From Aestuariibacter sp. (GTDB lineage Bacteria > Pseudomonadota > Gammaproteobacteria > Enterobacterales > Alteromonadaceae): DNA of 64,000 nucleotides. Location of the stretch: the NCBI GenBank assembly GCA_017794925.1, contig CP051238.1, forward strand, positions 2,768,120 through 2,832,119. Reading direction: 5' to 3'. Below, piece after piece: positions 17,354 through 26,228 of this stretch; the first letter of the stretch is position 1, and each line of letters opens with the position of its first letter. The notes under the pieces are model-generated. The model was not told the DNA's origin and did no database searches. It worked only from the letters and a program-made list of their open reading frames with translations. Position numbers and translations under genes: made by a program.

Positions 17354-18427
17354 ATGATAAGGATGTCAGACGTGACTGACACAATTCCCGCGGCGGTTCC
17401 GGCCGCTGATGCGCTGCCTCCAATTAAGCCAGAACGACATATGGTGCTTGAGTTTTTACTGCACTTTTGTACGTTCGGTGTTTACACCTGCTTTTGGTGT
17501 GTTACTGCCACCCGTGACTTAAAACGGGCCTTCAACAAAGAATTTACCCCTTGGGTCTGGTACTTCGTGCCGGTGGTATTTTTGGCTCAGGTATTTATGT
17601 TGCCTCGATTGCTCAATGCCATTGGCGATGCAGAGAAAGAACAAAATGTAACGGGGTGGAGTGAAGGAAAAAGTCGAATCTGGTTAATTCTGGCTTGCGG
17701 TGTCGGATTGCTTTTCGCGATTACCCGTAAAATCGATATCTCAATCGGATGGGTACTGTTGGGGCTGATAATATGGGCAGGGTGTTTTGCTGTGCTTAAT
17801 CAGCGGATGGACAAATTGCGAAATTCAGTGTCCAATCCCAGACGTAAATATTACGCTGGCTATGCCTGGTGGCACTGGCCGCTGGTGGTGTTGGGCGTAC
17901 CCTTTATCTTCTTTATCGTCTACAGCATGGTGTTGACACCCTACCTGGCAAAGGTGGCCCCGTTAGCAACAAATACCGTCATCAGTGATGAACAAAACAC
18001 CGTACAGTTAACGGTATTGTCCTCGGACTGGCATAAAGTCGAGATAGGCACGTTTTCCGACGGCAGTGGGTTGTTTGAAATTGCCGGCCCGCTGGATTTT
18101 CAGTATTTCATTGCCTTTGACCACGACCCTGATTACAGCCTGACTGACCTCACTCAATGGCGTATCGGGCAAAATTACGATGATTTCAATGTAAAAGAAT
18201 GTTCGGAGAACCGCCGGTTTACTGAAGGCACCTTGCGTGTCGAAAGCGTTGTGATCTGTAAAGGTACGTCGATGGGAGATCCCACTATTGCGACGCATCA
18301 TTTTATTCGTGTCGACGAGCATATCTATGAACTTTACGGCTATTTGAGCACGACAAAACTGACCTACAAAGAACAAGAAGCGGGATTCCTCCGCCAGGCG
18401 CAAGGACTTGTCCCTTATGAAAAATAA
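17354..18427 (+). CDS. Membrane protein, DUF4234-like N-terminus
   Basis: A protein of up to 357 residues. The N-terminal half has about four membrane segments, starting with HMVLEFLLHFCTFGVYTCFWCVTATRDLKRAF, which recalls DUF4234. A fifth segment near 175-200 leads to a soluble C-terminal domain of about 160 residues. I cannot assign this domain. ATG 17354 has a poor ribosome site; GTG 17372 lies 9 nt after AAGG and may be the true start. Its end overlaps the next gene's ATG 18417 by 11 bp, so the two are translationally coupled. Confidence 0.6.
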   Translation: MIRMSDVTDTIPAAVPAADALPPIKPERHMVLEFLLHFCTFGVYTCFWCVTATRDLKRAFNKEFTPWVWYFVPVVFLAQVFMLPRLLNAIGDAEKEQNVTGWSEGKSRIWLILACGVGLLFAITRKIDISIGWVLLGLIIWAGCFAVLNQRMDKLRNSVSNPRRKYYAGYAWWHWPLVVLGVPFIFFIVYSMVLTPYLAKVAPLATNTVISDEQNTVQLTVLSSDWHKVEIGTFSDGSGLFEIAGPLDFQYFIAFDHDPDYSLTDLTQWRIGQNYDDFNVKECSENRRFTEGTLRVESVVICKGTSMGDPTIATHHFIRVDEHIYELYGYLSTTKLTYKEQEAGFLRQAQGLVPYEK

Positions 18428-20312
18428 TCGATTGTACCGTGTGCTAACGGCATTGTGCTACCTGATAGGCATGCACACCGCCTTCGCTGCCAATGCTGCA
18501 GCGACGCCGCTGACGCAATTGGCACAAGACTGGATGACAGAATCGGAGCGTTATGCCACTGATGCGTTGACCAAAGTGCACACGGATGTCACCCACACCA
18601 TTAACAAAAACAGCATTGTCACCCACGTGACTAAAGCCTGGTATTATCCGACCAAAGCACTCGTGCAGGAGTCGGGCTATGAAACGCTTAACTACAATCA
18701 GTTGTCAGAGGTCGTGTCTGATATTCAGGCGTTTTCGATTGCACCAGACGGCCGTATTACCTGGGTAAAAGACGACAACATAAAAGAAATTGAAGACGAC
18801 AGCTACAATATTTTCACCGACGGCAAGCGCAAAGTGATTAGTTTTCCCGGATTGCAGGAGAAGGGGATATCGGTACTGTCTTATACCATCACGCATGACC
18901 GTACCCATGGCATTGAGGATTGGTCGCGTACCCATTTTCCTCAGCAGTTTTCTCCGGTCAGACATTATCGTCTGACAGTTAAGTCAGACGACAGCTCTCA
19001 CTTTAATCATAAGGTATTCAATGATGTACTGGCCTGCAATCGCTCGCAGGATACACTGGTGTGTGAAGGGCAGGAGCTACCGGCCTTGGAATCTAAAGAA
19101 AATGTGAACTGGTATGATCAAATTGGCCAGATTGTGGTGACCACAACACCAGATTGGCAGGGTTTGATAAGCCGGGTTAGCGCCGGTTTTGAACAGGCGT
19201 TGTCACAAGGTGATACGGTTGCAGGTACGTTGAAACAACTAGTTTCACCGGCTATGTCTGTGCAGCAAAAAATTTCGGCTATTCATGAATTTACTGCCAG
19301 GGATATTCGGTATGTGTCGATGTCGGACAATGGTCACGCCATTGTTCCGCACGCGGTCGACGATACCATTTACAACCGTTATGGCGATTGTAAGGATAAA
19401 ACCGCAGTACTGGTAGCCATGTTAAACGAAGTTGGAGTTAAGGCGTATCCGGTATTAGTCTCTACCGATCGTGAGTCGCTTGCGCCGGTTTCGTTGCCAG
19501 GAATGAACTATTTCGACCACGCAGTGGCGTGTTTTGAAATGGGGAACGAGACATTCTGCCTTGATGCGACGGATGCGAACAGCGATTGGTTTTACGTTTC
19601 AGACTGGATCCAGGGGCATGTCTCACTGGCCTTAAAACCGGGCGCCGCACCCGCGCTTCTGCCACAGTCAGAGTACCGCTGGCAAATCACCCAAACCACG
19701 GATATCAACTACACAAGTGGTGGTGGGCAAACTGAACAGCAGACTGTTACGTTTACCAATGAATATGCCAGCTCCATGCGTGGCAACCTTGCCAGTAAAA
19801 CAGCTGATGAGCAGAATAAATGGTTAACGTCGGTTTATGAAGATGTGGTAGCCAGCGGTGTTGAACCCACTTTTGAAGTCAGTGGTATTGATGTTATTAG
19901 CGAACCCATTGTCGTTTCCAGTGAAACGGAGTACGAGCCCTATTTTGATGCTGCAGAAGAATTTGTACTAACTGAATACGATGCCTGGGTACGCTATGAA
20001 CTGGGCTTAATGAAGTTATCTGAAGCACCTTTTGGTTATGGATTTCCCGGTCTGAAAATTGGCTCTACCTATCGTTTACACTTACCGCCAGGCTGGAAAG
20101 TGCGTAGTCGTCCGTCTGCTATGGCACTGTCAACTCGATTTGGGAAGCTAAACAGGCAAGTCAGACTGGTGAAACCCAACGAACTGGAAATTAAAACCAC
20201 CCTGGATATGCCAAAGGTAACCCTGGCTGAATCTGACATCGACGACTTTAATGACGTGATAGATGTGTTTGTTCAGGAATCGTCAATCAACTTTAATGGC
20301 GTGGTCGAGTAA
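18417..20312 (+). CDS. DUF3857 and transglutaminase-like domain protein
   Basis: A 631-residue exported protein. A signal peptide (about 1-25, ending AFA-AN) precedes a DUF3857 beta-domain (roughly 40-230), then a transglutaminase core: RYVSMSDNGHAIVPHAVDDTIYNRYGDCKDK contains Cys325, and His368 and Asp383 complete a plausible triad. The C-terminal third is a beta-rich domain as in other DUF3857/transglutaminase proteins. ATG 18417 is used; a TTG at 18408 would be too close to AAGG. It overlaps the preceding membrane gene by 11 bp. Substrate and role are unknown; periplasmic proteolysis or crosslinking are both possible. Confidence 0.8.
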   Translation: MKNNRLYRVLTALCYLIGMHTAFAANAAATPLTQLAQDWMTESERYATDALTKVHTDVTHTINKNSIVTHVTKAWYYPTKALVQESGYETLNYNQLSEVVSDIQAFSIAPDGRITWVKDDNIKEIEDDSYNIFTDGKRKVISFPGLQEKGISVLSYTITHDRTHGIEDWSRTHFPQQFSPVRHYRLTVKSDDSSHFNHKVFNDVLACNRSQDTLVCEGQELPALESKENVNWYDQIGQIVVTTTPDWQGLISRVSAGFEQALSQGDTVAGTLKQLVSPAMSVQQKISAIHEFTARDIRYVSMSDNGHAIVPHAVDDTIYNRYGDCKDKTAVLVAMLNEVGVKAYPVLVSTDRESLAPVSLPGMNYFDHAVACFEMGNETFCLDATDANSDWFYVSDWIQGHVSLALKPGAAPALLPQSEYRWQITQTTDINYTSGGGQTEQQTVTFTNEYASSMRGNLASKTADEQNKWLTSVYEDVVASGVEPTFEVSGIDVISEPIVVSSETEYEPYFDAAEEFVLTEYDAWVRYELGLMKLSEAPFGYGFPGLKIGSTYRLHLPPGWKVRSRPSAMALSTRFGKLNRQVRLVKPNELEIKTTLDMPKVTLAESDIDDFNDVIDVFVQESSINFNGVVE

Positions 20313-20318
20313 TTAGTG

Positions 20319-20344
20319 CTAGCGCGGAAGTCAGGCCGCGCTAG
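20319..20344. terminator. Shared hairpin between convergent genes
   Basis: CTAGCGCGG (20319-20327) and CCGCGCTAG (20336-20344) form a 9-bp stem with an 8-nt loop. It overlaps the last codon of the leftward gene at 20341 and lies 6 bp past the rightward stop. There is no T-run on either side. Confidence 0.55.
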
Positions 20345-21051
20345 AATTCATATTCCAGAGAAAAGCGGAACGTGTGGTCTTTGGTGACACTGTCTACGGC
20401 AGCAATAAATCCCAGTTCCCATTTTAGCTGGCGACGGCTGTCGAATCGCTGAATACCCATAAAGGCAGGTCCGATACCAATAAAATCATCGCCCGTATAA
20501 AGTTCAACAGCAGGTTGCAGCAATGGCATCCAGCGATACCGGTATTTCATCCGTAGCTGGGTTTTTAACTCCTGATCCGGTACATCGCCCCATTCATACA
20601 CAAACAGGGTGTTGACCGTTAAGCTGGTGGGCCCGAACTCTTTTTCCATGACCAGGCCAGTGGTCACCTCCCAGCGCTTTTCATTGTGAAACTTTTCAAC
20701 TTCAAACAGGGTGCCAAAGTCAGCCCAGTATTTACCTTGTTCTGTCATCATCCAGCGCACTTCGAACTCATAGCCTTCTAACCCGAAGTCATCGTGTTGT
20801 TCGTCCCGTGAGCCAACGGCGTAAAATTTGGCAATCACCGTCTCGCTTAACGCATGACCAAACGCGATTCGCTGTAGTAGTTCGTTTCCTTCATCGTTCT
20901 GTCGGGACATAAAGCGCCACTCCAACTCTCGTTCGAACGGCAAAATATAAGGATGGTAAACCCGATCGACTACGCCTTCGGAAGGCTCAGCTTTCGCTGT
21001 CGATACCCACAATAATGACAAGGAAAAAAGTAATAAGCTAAATAATCTCAT
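20341..21051 (-). CDS. Exported beta-rich protein, probably outer membrane
   Basis: A 236-residue protein with a clear signal peptide (LLLFSLSLLWVSTAKA, cleavage near 21). The mature part has alternating aromatic strands and ends in tyrosine-glutamate-phenylalanine (RFSLEYEF), as outer-membrane beta-barrels do. I choose ATG 21051 because AAGGAG precedes it; the open frame to 21138 runs into the neighbour. It overlaps the FTR1-like gene by 4 bp and closes the two-component/cupredoxin operon. No named family is recognised; a porin-like role in metal uptake is inferred from the neighbours. Confidence 0.6.
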   Translation of the reverse strand: MRLFSLLLFSLSLLWVSTAKAEPSEGVVDRVYHPYILPFERELEWRFMSRQNDEGNELLQRIAFGHALSETVIAKFYAVGSRDEQHDDFGLEGYEFEVRWMMTEQGKYWADFGTLFEVEKFHNEKRWEVTTGLVMEKEFGPTSLTVNTLFVYEWGDVPDQELKTQLRMKYRYRWMPLLQPAVELYTGDDFIGIGPAFMGIQRFDSRRQLKWELGFIAAVDSVTKDHTFRFSLEYEF

Positions 21052-21797
21052 AACGCTACTCCTTCGGCGTTGTGCTGCCGAAGTAAAAGATACCGGCGCA
21101 AGACAATCCATTGCGCCACTAAAACTAAACATGTCCACGTTAACAGATACGGCAAACCCGGTTGAGCTTCGTAACCAAATAACGCATTAAACAGATGCCC
21201 GTATTCACTGGCGTCAGCGACCAGTGCACTGCTGTCCCAAAGCGGTGAATATTCGTCAACTGCGCCAATCTGCTGCAGCAAAGGGGTGATGTCACTGGCC
21301 TGAGCAGCAATAAACAGCATCCAGATACTCCTTATAGCTACGGCTGTGCGGTAGGGCGCCAGTAACACGACCAGCAGAATAGCCAGGCTCACACTAATAC
21401 CGCTCCCCAGCACGGAGCCAATAAAGATGGCTGGAATACGTTCAGAATGACTGCCAAATGCAACCAGATACAACATGAAATCAGCCAGGTGGAGACTGAT
21501 TATCGGCGTGGCTGTTACAAGAATACTGAGCATCTGTTGTTTTTCTCTTACGCTGGCTAACGCGGCCAGATAAGCGGTGAATAGCAGGCCGATAGTTAGC
21601 CACTCATAGCCGGCACCTTCGAATAAGTCACTTATGCTATTCCGGGTAAGAACCAGTATCGCAGTAGTGACACAACTGGTCAGTAATAACAGCCAGAGTG
21701 TACGAGGCTGTACCCGGAATGCTGACAGCACAAAACTCATCAGTAACGCGATGGGTAAGGCGTCGCGCAGCATCAATATGACCGTATTAATCAACAT
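21048..21797 (-). CDS. FTR1-like multi-pass membrane protein
   Basis: A 249-residue protein with about seven membrane helices. The N-terminus reads MLRDALPIALLMSF (residues 9-22), matching the position of the REGLE-type motif of FTR1/EfeU iron permeases, with Asp12 in place of Glu; FEGAGYEW (59-66) may be a second acidic motif. The canonical RExxE pairs are therefore degenerate. It is encoded 11 bp into a cupredoxin-like gene, as in iron permease operons that pair FTR1 with a cupredoxin. The cation is unknown: iron is likely, copper or another metal is possible. Confidence 0.6.
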   Translation of the reverse strand: MLINTVILMLRDALPIALLMSFVLSAFRVQPRTLWLLLLTSCVTTAILVLTRNSISDLFEGAGYEWLTIGLLFTAYLAALASVREKQQMLSILVTATPIISLHLADFMLYLVAFGSHSERIPAIFIGSVLGSGISVSLAILLVVLLAPYRTAVAIRSIWMLFIAAQASDITPLLQQIGAVDEYSPLWDSSALVADASEYGHLFNALFGYEAQPGLPYLLTWTCLVLVAQWIVLRRYLLLRQHNAEGVAL

Positions 21798-22140
21798 CCG
21801 CTACCTCCTCGCCGGGCGACAGTACTATCACTTCTCCCTGGGCCGTGGTTGGATGATACTGACCAAAAAATGGATAGGTCCCAGGTGCCAGCGGGCCAAT
21901 AAACAGGTTTGCTTTTGACTGGCCAAAAATGACTTTTTCACGGTTTAGGGCAAAGCTATCGAATTCCTCCGGGTCATCATCGTCATTAATAATGATCAAT
22001 TTAACTTTCTTATTTGCCGGCACATACACTTTGGCCGGATGAAACAGATGGTCCTTAAGCCGAACGACGACTTCGGGCCTGGCGGCCAGTACGTCCAGAC
22101 TAATCACAATCAGGCAAGCCGATAACAACAACCTCAGCAT
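21787..22140 (-). CDS. Periplasmic cupredoxin-like protein lacking the usual Cys
   Basis: A 117-residue exported protein (signal about 1-19, ending LAA-RP) with a cupredoxin beta-sandwich: VRLKDHLFHPAKVYVPANKKVKLIIIND, then GTYPFFGQYHP near the end. In blue-copper proteins that last block reads Y-x-F-x-C-x-x-H; here the Cys position is Gly, so type-1 copper binding is unlikely. EfeO-type and FTR1-linked cupredoxins also deviate. Its start overlaps the histidine kinase stop by 7 bp and its stop overlaps the FTR1-like gene, so it probably acts with that permease in metal oxidation or delivery. Confidence 0.75.
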   Translation of the reverse strand: MLRLLLSACLIVISLDVLAARPEVVVRLKDHLFHPAKVYVPANKKVKLIIINDDDDPEEFDSFALNREKVIFGQSKANLFIGPLAPGTYPFFGQYHPTTAQGEVIVLSPGEEVADVD

Positions 22141-23498
22141 GATTTTTCCTGTGGTTGCGGTTTCGGTTCATCAGTTTCCGAACGGGTTACGTCGGGATTA
22201 ACCGGAAGGGACAGGGTGACGGATAACCCTCCCAATGTGGATTTACTCAGGGTTAATGATCCATGGTGTAACATCACAACCTGATTAACGATAGCGAGGC
22301 CTATGCCACTGCCTGACTGACGTTGGGTTTGTACATTTGCCACTCTGAAAAATGGGGTGAGGACTTTAGAGTAATCTTCCTCGGGTATGCCCGGCCCGGA
22401 GTCAGCTATTTGAATTTCCAGACTTGCGCTGCGGATCTGCGCAGATACTTCGATTTCGCCACCGTCGGGAGTATATTTGCTGGCATTACCTATCAGGTTG
22501 GATAACATGGTTTGCAGTGCAAACGGACTGGCTTGTACGGTGCAGGGTTCACTGTTAAGCGAAATCGACTGCTGTTTTGCATCAATGGCTTCATACAGGT
22601 CGCTAATCACTTCTTGCAGCAGGGATTCTATTTCAACGGCTTCTAAATCGGCGTGAGCGGTTTCCGGGTTAGTACGGCTTAATAACAAAAGTTGGTTTAC
22701 TACCCGAATCATTCTGTCGGTATCGCGTTGGCATTTGGCAATTTCTTCCTTACCGGGTGTTTCTGAGGCATGCAGGTTATGCAGATTGATTTTCAATACA
22801 CTCAGGGGAGTCCGTAATTCGTGCGCGGCGTTGGCTGAAAATAACTGTTCTCGTTCAAAGGCCTTGTTGAGTCTTAAAAACAGCGAGTTCAGCGTGTCGG
22901 TCACCGTCGTTAATTCACTCGGGGTGTTAGGCAGTGTAATCGGTTCAAGGTTATTTCTGGCTTTGTTTTCGAGTTGCGCAGATAACGCACTAAGAGGACG
23001 TACGCCGCGATTGACGACCCAGTAAATAAGCACCGCCAGTACCGGAATACTTACGATGAGTGGTGTCATCGCTGCCAGAATAAGGTTTTCGGTTAGCGTG
23101 TCTCTGCTACCTAAAGGATGTGCAACAATAACGACGTTGTCATTGTCAGGGTTTGTATTGGCAAGCACGCGCCACCGGTTGCCCAAAAAGTTCTCAGCGC
23201 TGAACCCTGTGTTTTGTGAACTGATACGCTTATCGGGCGCATTGGATGAGCGCATGAGCAGCTGATCCTGTTGCCATAACTGCCAGGCTACATCCGGGGG
23301 GCTTTCGATTTCCAGTGTATTGCCAGCGTGATTGGCTGGTAAGGCGACCAGAGTATTAGCGATGGCCTGTAATTCACCGTCAAACAGTCGGGTCGCGTCT
23401 TCCATGCTGGCGCGATAACCGGTGATGGCTGCACTAAAGGTCACCAGCACTATCAGGGCTATCAACAACCAGGTCACCTGGCGGCGGATGGAATTCAT
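22134..23498 (-). CDS. Sensor histidine kinase, QseC/PmrB type
   Basis: A 454-residue membrane kinase. One membrane helix at about 10-27, a periplasmic sensor of roughly 115 residues, a second helix near 140-162, a HAMP-like linker, then the phospho-acceptor His226 in SANAAHELRTPLS and an ATPase domain (NLIGNASKYTPDGG, ADSGPGIPEED, QSGSGIGLAIVNQV). The periplasmic domain resembles the QseC family; no ExxE iron-binding motif of PmrB is seen. The gene follows the response regulator gene with an 8-bp gap and is followed by the metal-handling genes, so it likely senses a metal or a cell-envelope signal. Confidence 0.9.
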   Translation of the reverse strand: MNSIRRQVTWLLIALIVLVTFSAAITGYRASMEDATRLFDGELQAIANTLVALPANHAGNTLEIESPPDVAWQLWQQDQLLMRSSNAPDKRISSQNTGFSAENFLGNRWRVLANTNPDNDNVVIVAHPLGSRDTLTENLILAAMTPLIVSIPVLAVLIYWVVNRGVRPLSALSAQLENKARNNLEPITLPNTPSELTTVTDTLNSLFLRLNKAFEREQLFSANAAHELRTPLSVLKINLHNLHASETPGKEEIAKCQRDTDRMIRVVNQLLLLSRTNPETAHADLEAVEIESLLQEVISDLYEAIDAKQQSISLNSEPCTVQASPFALQTMLSNLIGNASKYTPDGGEIEVSAQIRSASLEIQIADSGPGIPEEDYSKVLTPFFRVANVQTQRQSGSGIGLAIVNQVVMLHHGSLTLSKSTLGGLSVTLSLPVNPDVTRSETDEPKPQPQEKSC

Positions 23499-23506
23499 AG
23501 TCGCAG

Positions 23507-24169
23507 TTACTGTCCTTTGGGCGTGGTGTAGCCCACACCGCGAATGGTTTTAATAAACTGATCGGGCAGTTTTTTGCGAAGGTTACTGATGTGAACTTCA
23601 ATAGTGTTCGACGCCACCTCGTCGCCCCACTCATAAAGCTTATTTTCGAATTGTTGTTTTGACAGTACCCGGCCGGCATTTTCCATTAATATGCGCAAGA
23701 CCATAAATTCCCGGCGTGGTAGTGACACGGGCGAATTATTCACTGTTACCGAATGTTCAGCGAGATTCAGAGAAACGCCGTGTAAGCTAATATCACTGGA
23801 CGCGACGTTACCCAGTCTGCGCTCCAGTACTCGCAATCGGGCAAACAATTCAGCCATATCAAAGGGTTTTGGTAAATAATCGTCTGCACCGCCATCCAGA
23901 CCGAGAATTTTATCATTCATGCTGTCGCGGGCAGTCAGAATCAACACCGGCAACGACGCATCCCGGCTTCGCAGTGATTTCAGCACCTGTAGCCCATCCA
24001 TATCCGGTAACCCCAGGTCCAGCACCACCATGTCTGTTTCGCCTTGTTTTACTGCGGCGAGTGCCTCTTTCCCGGTGTGTACAGCGTTGACCGCATAATT
24101 TTGTCTGCGCAGCGAATCACCGAGTGCGCCAGAAAGAGCCAGATCATCTTCGACTAACAATATATTCAT
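23507..24169 (-). CDS. OmpR-family response regulator, QseB/PmrA type
   Basis: A 220-residue response regulator. The receiver domain has acidic residues at 7-9 (VEDD), the phospho-acceptor Asp51 (LDLGLPDMDG) and the conserved LTARD and KPFD blocks; the C-terminal winged helix ends with NTIEVHISNLRKKLP and TIRGVGYT. This is the layout of QseB and PmrA. It is the first gene of the operon with the sensor kinase and three metal-related genes. A PmrA-box-like direct repeat lies 56 bp before its start, so autoregulation is likely. Confidence 0.92.
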   Translation of the reverse strand: MNILLVEDDLALSGALGDSLRRQNYAVNAVHTGKEALAAVKQGETDMVVLDLGLPDMDGLQVLKSLRSRDASLPVLILTARDSMNDKILGLDGGADDYLPKPFDMAELFARLRVLERRLGNVASSDISLHGVSLNLAEHSVTVNNSPVSLPRREFMVLRILMENAGRVLSKQQFENKLYEWGDEVASNTIEVHISNLRKKLPDQFIKTIRGVGYTTPKGQ

Positions 24170-24224
24170 GCGGCAATACTTAAGCGTTGGTTACAGGCGT
24201 ATGCAAAAAAGATCGCATAGTTTC

Positions 24225-24241
24225 CTTAAGAATATCTTAAG
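24225..24241 (-). promoter_or_regulatory. PmrA-box-like direct repeat
   Basis: CTTAAGAATATCTTAAG: two CTTAAG half-sites with a 5-bp spacer, matching the PmrA-box pattern YTTAAK-N5-YTTAAK. It is 56 bp before the response regulator gene. A third CTTAAG occurs at 24179, near the start codon. The regulator next door is of the PmrA/QseB type, so self-control is plausible. Confidence 0.6.
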
Positions 24242-24506
24242 AAAGTAAATCGCAACAGTAACACGCTGATTTTAATTTGAAATTCTCAATAATTAAGAAA
24301 GGTAAGAGATAAGAAATGTAGTTGTTCACAAAAAAGGGATAACTCTAACATGTTGTTTTTATTTACTAAATATAAAGCTAGATAGGGAGTTATTAAGTGA
24401 CGGCATCTATTACAAGCTTAACGCGTATTCGCGAATGATACAGATGTCGTGTAAAATTCACACAGTTGTCATTTTTATTTCATAGTAGCGTGGTTTTACC
24501 CTGAGC
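24242..24506. other. AT-rich intergenic stretch, no gene seen
   Basis: This stretch separates the response regulator gene from the CPBP gene. Apart from a palindrome ATTCGCGAAT (24428-24437) and a 13-codon frame that I reject, I see nothing clear. Confidence 0.4.
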
Positions 24507-25145
24507 ATGTCGCCGAATAAGCTGTGGACGGAGCTGGTTGCTCTGTTTGTTCTGGTTCCTTTATTGTTTTTAGCCGGTATTCAATATGCCGGGCCTTACC
24601 TCATGGCGGTGCTTGTCGTCATTGGAGGGGGATGCCTGTGGCTGTTATTGAAAGACAGTACGTTTAAGCGCTTTCGTTTGTGGAATTGGCAACAGGGGAA
24701 GCCACATCTACTGGCTTCCTTAAAGTTGTTCGTCCCCTGGGCCTGTCTGACGGCGGTTATTGTGTATTGGTGGCTGCCCGAGGCGTTTTTGCAATGGCCC
24801 GCCGAGCAAACGTCACTATGGCTGATGACACTGGTGTTGTACCCATTGTTGTCTGTGGTTCCACAGGAAATTATTTACCGAACCTACTTCTTTCATCGAT
24901 ATAAGCAAATTTTGCCATCACGTTATGTGCGGCTCGGGGCCAGTACGGCGTTATTTGGCTTTGCCCACGCCATTTACGGCAATTGGATTGCCGTAGTGGT
25001 ATCGGCGATAGGGGGGGCAGTGTTTGGGTTCCGCTATATGCAAAGTCGCTCAACAGTGGTGGTTATTGTGGAACATTCCTTATGGGGATGTTTCTTATTC
25101 ACGATTGGGTTTGGCTCGTTTTTGTCCATTCAGCATACTTTATAA
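24507..25145 (+). CDS. CPBP family intramembrane protease-like protein
   Basis: A 212-residue membrane protein with about six helices. The CPBP/Abi core is visible: PQEIIYRTYFFHRY (Glu121, Arg125), FGFAHAIYGNW with a His, and a final block VVIVEHSLWG. The usual first glutamate of the EExxxR motif is Gln120 here, a variant also common in the QEIxxR branch. The family includes prenyl-protein-like glutamic proteases and bacteriocin-immunity proteins. The start ATG 24507 lacks a strong ribosome site. It is convergent with DUF3080, and I cannot assign a substrate. Confidence 0.78.
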   Translation: MSPNKLWTELVALFVLVPLLFLAGIQYAGPYLMAVLVVIGGGCLWLLLKDSTFKRFRLWNWQQGKPHLLASLKLFVPWACLTAVIVYWWLPEAFLQWPAEQTSLWLMTLVLYPLLSVVPQEIIYRTYFFHRYKQILPSRYVRLGASTALFGFAHAIYGNWIAVVVSAIGGAVFGFRYMQSRSTVVVIVEHSLWGCFLFTIGFGSFLSIQHTL

Positions 25146-25154
25146 CCACATCTT

Positions 25155-26228
25155 CTACGATCCTCCCGGCGACATATTGCAACGGGCCAGAAACGTCTGC
25201 CATATCTTTATGTGCGCTTTCATTGCACGTTGATATTCCTCAAAGGTTGTTGTTTGTTGGCGTAAATACGCTTTGAAGGCGTAGGGTAATACCGGGTCGT
25301 TTTGCCATTGCTCCGAGAGTGGTTCAAACGCGTAGTGAAAGGCATTAATTCGGCTGCCAACGGGTTGAATGTTTTCTATAAAGGACAAGTAAAATACATT
25401 GCGCAGAATACTGGCGGTATCATCGGGATGGCCTTGTCCGCAGTGTTGTTCAGGTAACAGTCTGGCGAGCTCACGAGTGAGTATAGGAAGGCCCTGTGCC
25501 AACTGCTTTGTGGCAAGCCAGATACTGGCGGGTAAGCGCAGCAGTGCTGTTTGCTTCAGATGCGTTTCCAGGCGTTCGTCCAGGTTGATGTTGGTCTCTT
25601 TATAGCCCTGTAACTGTTGTAAAGTTGCGACCTGCCCGGTGATATCCAAATGGTCAGCGCTCAACAAGCCGGGCAGGGGACGGCTGAAAGCCTGTTTTGT
25701 TTCGTCACTTAATGTCAGCATGTTGCTCCAATGCAAGTGAAAATCAGCGGTCTTAATATTCAGCCATTGCTGCATTGTGGCCAATTGTGATTCACGATTG
25801 TCGATGCCGGTCGTAGTCTGCTGATAATAATCAATGCACTGCTGAAGTGCCCGAATAAGACGGTACTCGTAGATCAAACGTACCGAATACGCCTGCACTT
25901 TACCCAATGCGGTATTGCGCTCCGCCACGAGACTCCCTAACCGGCAGGTTTGTATCTGGTAAAGTTCAGTAAGGTCAATTTCGATAGCCGTTGTTGTGAG
26001 CAGAAGTTCGTTTTTATCCGGGTAATTCAGCGTTGCTCGGTCAGGCATTGCAGGCAACGTTGTGTCGAGCGTTCGCGACAAACGGGATTGGTAGTCTTGT
26101 AGTTGCGACGCGGCATCATTTGGTGTGCAGCCAGTCAGTGACAGCAGCAAAAATAGGTAAAATACGCAAATGCCAACGCGGAGCTGCCTTGTGCTGATAA
26201 TGAAAAGGAAGGTTACAACTGCTGACAA
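25155..26228 (-). CDS. DUF3080 family lipoprotein
   Basis: A 357-residue uncharacterised lipoprotein. The N-terminal signal ends in a lipobox, LTGC, with Cys34. DUF3080 hallmarks are visible: DYQSRLSRTLD, PAMPDR, and TCRLGSLVAERNTALGKVQ. The start at 26228 is TTG, 12 nt after AGGA, since no ATG or GTG gives the signal peptide in frame. It overlaps the fructosamine kinase gene by 16 bp, so it is probably translationally coupled. Helical, Gln-rich sequence predominates after residue 40. Function is unknown. Confidence 0.82.
   Translation of the reverse strand: MSAVVTFLFIISTRQLRVGICVFYLFLLLSLTGCTPNDAASQLQDYQSRLSRTLDTTLPAMPDRATLNYPDKNELLLTTTAIEIDLTELYQIQTCRLGSLVAERNTALGKVQAYSVRLIYEYRLIRALQQCIDYYQQTTTGIDNRESQLATMQQWLNIKTADFHLHWSNMLTLSDETKQAFSRPLPGLLSADHLDITGQVATLQQLQGYKETNINLDERLETHLKQTALLRLPASIWLATKQLAQGLPILTRELARLLPEQHCGQGHPDDTASILRNVFYLSFIENIQPVGSRINAFHYAFEPLSEQWQNDPVLPYAFKAYLRQQTTTFEEYQRAMKAHIKIWQTFLARCNMSPGGS

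Noticed and set aside
24397..24438. 13-codon frame with GTG start and GGGAG upstream in the gap before the CPBP gene
   Set aside because: Too short, no conserved feature, no link to a regulated gene; chance is more likely.
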